Assembly (NCBI GenBank): GCA_002682825.1
Contig: NOKP01000015.1
Location: 806,001-870,000, forward strand
Reading direction: 5' to 3'
From: Neonectria sp. B-13
Lineage: Eukaryota; Ascomycota; Sordariomycetes; Hypocreales; Nectriaceae
Length of the DNA stretch: 64,000 bases
The position numbers and the translations under genes are program-made. Shown piece after piece: positions 58,518 through 64,000 of the stretch (position 1 is its first letter; the number at the start of each line of letters is the position of its first letter). A model generated the notes under the pieces. That model saw only the letters and a program-made list of their open reading frames with translations, was not told the DNA's origin and did no database searches.

Positions 58518-59357
58518 ATGGCAGCCTACCGTAATGCATTGGTCGTCATTGGGGCGGGCGGTATGGGGCTCGCGATTGCGAGGCGACTCGGCTCCGGTCA
58601 GCGCGTGGTACTAGCCGACTACTCGCAAAAGGCACTTGATGCCGCAGCTGAGTCGCTTCGAGATCATGGCCACGAGGTCGAAGTTCGGATTGTCGATGTA
58701 TCCAACTACGAATCGGTTTCTGACCTGGCCAAATTCGCTGCTGCGGCGGGCCAGCTCAACACCGTCGTCAACACCGCTGGCATCTCCCCGCACATGGGCA
58801 CCGCCAAACAGATCTACGAGATTGACTTGCTGGGCACAGCGAACGTCATAGATGCTTTTGTGCAGGTTATGGCTCCCAGCTCTTCGCTCATATGCATCGC
58901 TAGTTTGGCGGGCCACATGGCGGGACTGGCTGTGTCTCCGGAACTGGAGCTGCATCTGGCAACTGCTCCAAGAGACAAGCTTCTGAGCCACCCAGAGATC
59001 GATCTTGACGGCGTATCAGAGCTGGCATATAGCCTCGCTAAGAAGGGAAACATGGTTCGTGTACAGGCAGCTGCCCGGGCGGGTCAGAAGAACGGGGTGA
59101 GAGTCAACTCGGTCAGCCCTGGCGTTATAGCCACGGCAATGGTACGCCACGAGCTACTTTCGAAAGGAGGCGCTGCAATCCGGGGTTTAATTGAGAACTC
59201 TCCAATCCCGCGGGCAGGGACTGCGGATGATGTTGCCAATGTCGTAGCTTTCCTTGCAAGCTCAGACGCGTGCTTCATCAACGGCACTGATATCCTCGTT
59301 GACGGAGGAGGCCTGGCAGGATATCGCTTCAAAGCTGTTGCGGAAGATAGTTCTTAG
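58518..59357 (+). CDS. Short-chain dehydrogenase/reductase, bacterial-like
   Basis: NAD(P)-dependent oxidoreductase of unknown substrate. Single exon, 279 residues; ATG 58518 is used because the frame further upstream has no ATG and no protein character. The Rossmann motif is GAGGMGLAIARRL near the N-terminus (VVIGAGGMG in place of the usual TGxxxGxG), then the NTAGIS variant of NNAG, Ser in CIASLAG, and catalytic Tyr171/Lys175 in YSLAKKG. The end GTDILVDGG is typical of the classical SDR fold. The lack of introns and the overall sequence style (VLADYSQKALDAAAESLRDHG, NSVSPGVIATAMVRHELL) look more like actinobacterial or proteobacterial SDRs than fungal ones. Lateral transfer is inferred, not shown. 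Confidence 0.88.
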   Translation: MAAYRNALVVIGAGGMGLAIARRLGSGQRVVLADYSQKALDAAAESLRDHGHEVEVRIVDVSNYESVSDLAKFAAAAGQLNTVVNTAGISPHMGTAKQIYEIDLLGTANVIDAFVQVMAPSSSLICIASLAGHMAGLAVSPELELHLATAPRDKLLSHPEIDLDGVSELAYSLAKKGNMVRVQAAARAGQKNGVRVNSVSPGVIATAMVRHELLSKGGAAIRGLIENSPIPRAGTADDVANVVAFLASSDACFINGTDILVDGGGLAGYRFKAVAEDSS

Positions 59358-60649
59358 TAAAGGTAGTAAATGAAGTTTGAACATGACGAGCAATACTTTG
59401 AACCTAGTACGAACTACTCTCTGGTTTTGAGCAATAGAGTTTCGGAACTGCTACTCAAGTCTACAGCCACGTTGCATTCAGGACTAATGTATCAATATAC
59501 ACACGTTACAGGATCCATCCAGGCTTGGTTTCTGTCGTCATCATAAGCGCGATACCTAAGGTAGTTTTTAGGGAGAGACCACGTGTACAGTCACGATGAA
59601 TCATGAATGCGATTACTATTCGTGCGAATTCATTAACAGCTAGGTGCTTGGCAAATTATATGTGCAGTGGCTGATTAGTGATGCAACCTGCTTGACCGAA
59701 AACGTTGTGAACTCGTCACACACATACGTAAGTAAGACTCATCTTGGATATGACCGGAAAACATTCATGCATGCCCTTGTCGGCAAGCGAAGTGCGATTG
59801 ACCAATGAATCATGCAGTGCGAGAGCAAGAATGAATATGCGACTCCAAATGCGAGGATGAGAGTGGCCAGATATACTACTGCTTTAGTTAGTATCCTTTT
59901 TTTTTCACCCTGTTTACTCGAGGCAGATCGATCCTCTAACACTGTTGATGGTCGTACGCGGCCCTGAGGTGTTGTTGCTGCCTACGCCAAGTACTGAAAT
60001 GCGTAAGCACAAAATTAGGGCTGACGGAAAACCCGGAAACCTCGTCATGGCCATCGATCGGACTTTGCTTCTTGGTCCCTGCTCCGGTGGAATTTCAATG
60101 CCATGGCACCGGGGTTTTGGTCCTTCTGGAATACGAAATACGACTTACAATGTAGTCCGCACTGGCTCCGTACTAAACACGGTGCTTTTCACGGAGACAC
60201 GGGGGCACGTGGGTCCTCGCTGTACCGAGTCGGCTTCCAACCTCCGTGCGTCCTTCAGGCTACTGACTACTATTTCCTAAGTTTTATTTGGTGCAAATAC
60301 TCATAATAAACATGTCAAGCCCCTGAGCAAAAACTCACGACTCTGAATAGCCGTATACTAGCCAATGAACAAGTTCCTCAGTTTAATTGGGCCGTTTGAG
60401 AGTTGGTCACCTCGTGGCGGTACCCTGGATTACGCTACCCCTTCGGCACAGGGGGCGGATTCACGCCAGTCTGGTCGGCCACCCGCGGGCGCCGGAAATG
60501 ATTTGTATATAGATCCACCGAGACCCGGACTATCTATCTGAGGTAAGCACTACACGGGACTTGGGACATTTGCTGTACGAGACTTCAATCCAGCACCCGA
60601 TTACTCTGCATCGTTATTGAGCTGCATATTGTTTCTATACGCCGTTGCG
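59358..60649. other. Spacer between SDR and acyltransferase genes
   Basis: No supported gene; the plus-strand frame at 59945-60280 has no known motif. A TATATAG word at about 60507 lies about 140 bases before the acyltransferase ATG, with CGG/CCG triplets further upstream (60410-60495). Confidence 0.45.
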
Positions 60650-62218
60650 ATGTCTAAGCCAGTGTCAATTCCGACCTCAAAGCCACGCGTGATTCGGCGT
60701 TTGGGTCCGTTGTGAGCACCCCCGTAATCTTTCATCTGACATCAAGCTGACGGCGTTTTGCAAAGTGAATGCTTTGAATCTGCACTATACCACCTGGATC
60801 TGTACTGCGGCACCCTCGTAACATGTCGCTATGCCATTCCTGAAAACCTCCGGGATGCGGGCCGTCATGACGAGCTGGTGGCCTTCTGGGAGCGCGCCGT
60901 TGCCCATACCGTCCTTCAACACCCCCTTCTCCAGGTTGGCATCATCAAAAGGGATTCAAAGAAGCCGGCTTGGGTCCACCTCGATCACATCAACCTGGCC
61001 CAACTTATCGAATGGCGAGTCGTCGACAACCCAGAGAAATACGAGGCCACTTCCAAACTCATCCTTCAAGAGCAACTGGACACGAAATTCGCCAGCGATG
61101 CCACTCAACCTGGCTGGCGACTGGTGGTATTGCAGCTTGACGCCGAGGACCTGCTGGAAGTTATGTTTGTCTGGGACCATACTAGCCTAGATGGAACTGG
61201 CGGAAAGATATTCCACGAGACTTTGCTTCAATCCCTCAACAGTGTGGGAGATGACAACAGCTTGGTTTTGGACAACCACTCGTTCAAGCCTACTGCAACA
61301 GCCAAGAACATACCTCCACCTCAAGACACCGTAGGCAATTTCAGCTACACTGCTGGCTTTACTGCAACCATTCTCTGGAAGGAGCTGAAGCCCCCGATGC
61401 TCAAGAAGAAACTCCCTCCGCACAAGACTAGGACGCCGCTGAGCCTGACCCCGCTCCGGACTCAGTACAGGACTCTGAGCATCGACAACGGGACTCTACA
61501 GAACGTACTCTCCGCTTGCCGGGAGCACAAGACCACTTTGACGGGCCTTTTGCACGGTATAAGCCTTGTCTCACTCGTGAATCAGCTGAAAGACGATCCT
61601 CCGACAGAAATCATTTGTGAGACGCCTCTCAACATGCGAAGATTTCTCCCTTCAAAGCCGCCAGCTTACCCCGAGCTCGAGCCCAGCGAAGCGATAGCGA
61701 ACTACGTCACCAGGATGGAGCACGAATTCGATGAAGCCCTGGTCTCAAAAATCCAAGACCAGGCTCGAAGCGCTAGCACCGAGCCGGAGAAGATCGCTGC
61801 TCTCGAGGATGTCATGTGGTCTGTTTCCGCGACGGTACGGGAAGAGATCCAGGCAAAGCTGGACTTGGGGTTGAAGAATGAGATCTGCGGCTTGATGAAG
61901 GTGGTAGGAGACTATCGGGGATACATGAGGGACCAGCTGAAGAAGCAACGTCCCATTTCTTGGCTCGTCACGAATCTGGGCGTCATCGACGGAGCCAAGG
62001 GAACGAGTTCAACCGAAGACTGGACCATCAAAAGAGCGAACTTTTTACTCGGGGCCAATGTCATTGGGCCGCTCTTTGTCGTCAGCCCCGTGGCTGTCAA
62101 GGGCGGTGACTTGACCATTGGAGTCAGTTGGCAGGACCAAGTTATCGATGCGAGTTTCGGGGAAGCGGCGATTACCGATTTTGGGACTTGGCTGAAGCAC
62201 ATAGCATCCAAGTCTTAG
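60650..62218 (+). CDS. Alcohol acetyltransferase-like enzyme (AATase, BAHD/condensation fold)
   Basis: Probably transfers an acyl group from acyl-CoA to an alcohol or related acceptor. Exons 60650-60711 and 60766-62218; the 54-nt intron (GTGAGC donor, CTGAC branch sites) joins RRLGPF to ECFESALYHLDLYCGTLVTC in the way AATase proteins begin. 504 residues. The catalytic HxxxDG is WDHTSLDGTGG (His159, Asp163). The second half has the family-like GLLHGISLVSLVNQL and ETPLNMRRFLP. No signal peptide or membrane segment is seen. It lies 1.3 kb after the SDR gene in the same direction; a joint role is possible but unproven. The substrate cannot be told. Confidence 0.87.
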
Positions 62219-62538
62219 GATGGTCTTGGATATGGATCTAGTTGGACAGAATAGTTTCACAGGTTGTCCGGGACTTCTTTGAACTTGGTAATAATAGTCG
62301 ACGGAATAAGTGAGAATACGGACGAAGTTGGGTCAGTTCGGATAGTAATTAGGAGGGGCTCGAAATACATATAAACACAAAATGCAGTACGACAGTTATA
62401 TAATACATATCAACCAACCCCATCTTATACTTGCCCAGTTTCAACCGATACAAACAACCTCGTTTGGAGTTGAAGCATAAGTCTCGTCTCTTCCACCGCC
62501 CAACTTGTACGAGTTAGTGAAGGCCCTGAACAACAACA
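62219..62538. other. Spacer before the tRNA-Gly group
   Basis: It contains the 3' region of the acyltransferase gene. AT-rich toward the tRNA. No gene seen. Confidence 0.55.
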
Positions 62539-62620
62539 GCGTAATTGGTTTAGTGGTAAAATTCTCCGTTGCCATTCGAGTAACGTCGGGGAGCCCTGGG
62601 TTCGATTCCCAGATTACGCA
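62539..62620 (+). tRNA. tRNA-Gly(GCC) copy A, 11-nt intron
   Basis: Acceptor GCGTAAT...ATTACGC with A73, D arm GTTTAGTGGTAAAAT, T arm CTGGGTTCGATTCCCAG. Anticodon GCC in loop TTGCCAT with an 11-base intron after A37 (TTCGAGTAACG). Mature length is 71 nt. T5 terminator at about 62650. The acceptor stem differs from copies B and C by one compensated base pair (A-T in place of G-C). Confidence 0.92.
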
Positions 62621-62843
62621 GTAATAGCTCATCTGAGCGGGACAATAAACTTTTTGTCTTGTAAGTTGGCTTTACTAATTACCCTTGGTGTTGCCAGTTC
62701 GGCCAATGCTGGGTTAACGAGAGTTTCCCGAGTTTAAATTGCGAGAATTCTCCTTCGTAGGAGGCTTGTTTTTTTTTACCCAACGTCCTCTGATCGCGCC
62801 ACTGTAGTTAGCAACTAATTTCGAGTCGGAAAGTCATCAACAA

Positions 62844-62925
62844 GCGTGATTGGTTTAGTGGTAAAATTCTCCGTTGCCATTCGAGCAACGTCGGGGAGCC
62901 CTGGGTTCGATTCCCAGATCACGCA
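62844..62925 (+). tRNA. tRNA-Gly(GCC) copy B, 11-nt intron
   Basis: As copy A but acceptor GCGTGAT...ATCACGC and intron TTCGAGCAACG. T5 terminator at about 62957. Confidence 0.92.
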
Positions 62926-63260
62926 GTACAGTCCATCCTGAACTCAAGATGATTCCTTTTTGCTTGTATGTTAATTAACATTTCAATGATACTATTTGGG
63001 ATCTTATCTGTTATATAAATAACTCCTAGTATAAATGAGCCTTCTTTTTGTTATTATCTATTTAAGAAGATATGTTAGTTTTATTATAATTTTATAGAGT
63101 ATAGTTCAGCCTTAGGGTAGGTGACTTTTATCTCAGTTAGGGCTGTAGTTGTAGTGGGATGCAGTGGGGCATCCTTCTTAGACGAAACCAACCCGGCCCA
63201 CAGCATCGTGAACCCGCAAACATATGCCTCATTTCTCAAGCGACCTGCATCAATCAGACA
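62926..63260. other. AT-rich spacer
   Basis: From about 62960 to 63110 the sequence is very AT-rich (TTATATAAATAAC, TTTTATTATAATTTTATAG). This looks like a repeat decayed by C-to-T change, but no element can be recognised. The right part is ordinary. Confidence 0.45.
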
Positions 63261-63342
63261 GCGTGATTGGTTTAGTGGTAAAATTCTCCGTTGCCATCTG
63301 AGCAACGTCGGGGAGCCCTGGGTTCGATTCCCAGATCACGCA
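63261..63342 (+). tRNA. tRNA-Gly(GCC) copy C, 11-nt intron
   Basis: Same exons as copy B; the intron is TCTGAGCAACG. T5 terminator at about 63373. Confidence 0.92.
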
Positions 63343-64000
63343 AAGACAACTTGTCCTGTTTCAGGACCTTCCTTTTTGCCGTAGCAACTGAAGTTCTTCA
63401 TGTCGAGGATATTTTCAACTTGACAAATGCGTGATCGGGACGCGAATGTACACAAATGGACTCCTCTGATTTTGTCTTAAAGTGTGGTTTTGCTCTTGAT
63501 GGTCTTTACATTCGCTCTCACAACTTGGGCCTATGTTTGTATTTGAATACTCGTGATTAGAATTACCAACTTCAAGACACCATCCTCTTCCAGTCGGCTT
63601 CTGTTATTTTGTGGACCGGGGAAAACTCGACTCTCTTAGTGGTAAAGAACAGGGCAATTATTTAACTGCATAACTGGAGTAGGTTTCATATACCCTGTTG
63701 GAACTTTTACACATTGGGTCTACTATACAGGATTCAAATTGCAGCTCGTAGTTGGAACTAGCTCTTTGTAGATCTCATTGGAACTCCTTATCTGTTGTAA
63801 CAGTTAAGAGACCGATCGTTCTGGACGCTGAACACGAAAACTGAAACTGCATTCTGTGCCCTTGTGCACGACTAAGTACAACATTACCTTGGGATTAAGT
63901 AGTGCACTTGCACTGTCTGAGATGGAGCAGTTTGTGGTGTCTTTCCATACAGGGGACATATCAACATGGAAACTCAAGGCTACACATCAATTGGACAATT
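63343..64000. other. Right-edge region
   Basis: No gene. TTAGTGGTAAA at 63636-63646 repeats the A box of the tRNA-Gly genes but has no T arm behind it, so it may be a decayed tRNA end. Nothing else is seen. Confidence 0.45.

Noticed and set aside
63636..63646. TTAGTGGTAAA resembling the A box of tRNA-Gly
   Set aside because: No anticodon arm or T arm follows, so no tRNA can be drawn.

Overview
The window is nuclear DNA of a filamentous ascomycete, most likely a Sordariomycete (Hypocreales/Glomerellales-like). The evidence is monocistronic genes with short introns (about 50-90 nt, GT-AG with CTAAC/CTGAC-type branch sites), typical Pezizomycotina housekeeping proteins, intron-containing nuclear tRNA genes, and a decayed fungal LINE fragment. 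The lineage is inferred from protein style only. Most calls rest on my reading of spliced reading frames, with exon boundaries given in each entry.

Layout. 0-11.4 kb is housekeeping: a conserved protein of unknown function (835-2157), succinyl-CoA ligase alpha (4439-5690), the E2 enzyme Ubc1 (6419-7289, minus), the 26S proteasome ATPase Rpt2 (8860-10388) and a small promethin/LDAF1-like membrane protein (10882-11420, minus). 11.4-16.1 kb is a decayed accessory stretch: an unknown gene lacking a clear start, an orphan reverse-strand ORF, a fragment resembling the entry of a NACHT/STAND NTPase, and a frame-disrupted LINE reverse-transcriptase tail. 16.6-29.0 kb holds a GH2 beta-galactosidase, an intron-containing tRNA-Met, a SYLF-domain protein, guanine deaminase convergent with a PAP2 lipid phosphatase, and a secreted S41-type protease.

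31.6-41.0 kb holds an amino-acid permease, a GPI-anchored Gas1-type beta-1,3-glucanosyltransferase, a previously hidden 58-residue protein (38586-38762, minus), and a single-pass membrane protein with a kinase-like domain. 43.7-55.0 kb holds the ABC-F ribosome biogenesis factor Arb1 and the very large chromatin remodeller Ino80. From 55.5 kb onward is a tRNA island: five intron-containing tRNA-Glu(CTC) genes, then a bacterial-looking short-chain dehydrogenase and an alcohol-acetyltransferase-like gene, then three intron-containing tRNA-Gly(GCC) genes in an AT-rich background.

The genes do not form one pathway. The most unusual places are the tRNA-bracketed SDR/acyltransferase pair, the decayed 12-16 kb accessory segment, the perfect inverted CACGTG pair upstream of rpt2, the ATG-only first coding exon and GC-AG intron of rpt2, and the small hidden protein at 38.6 kb.
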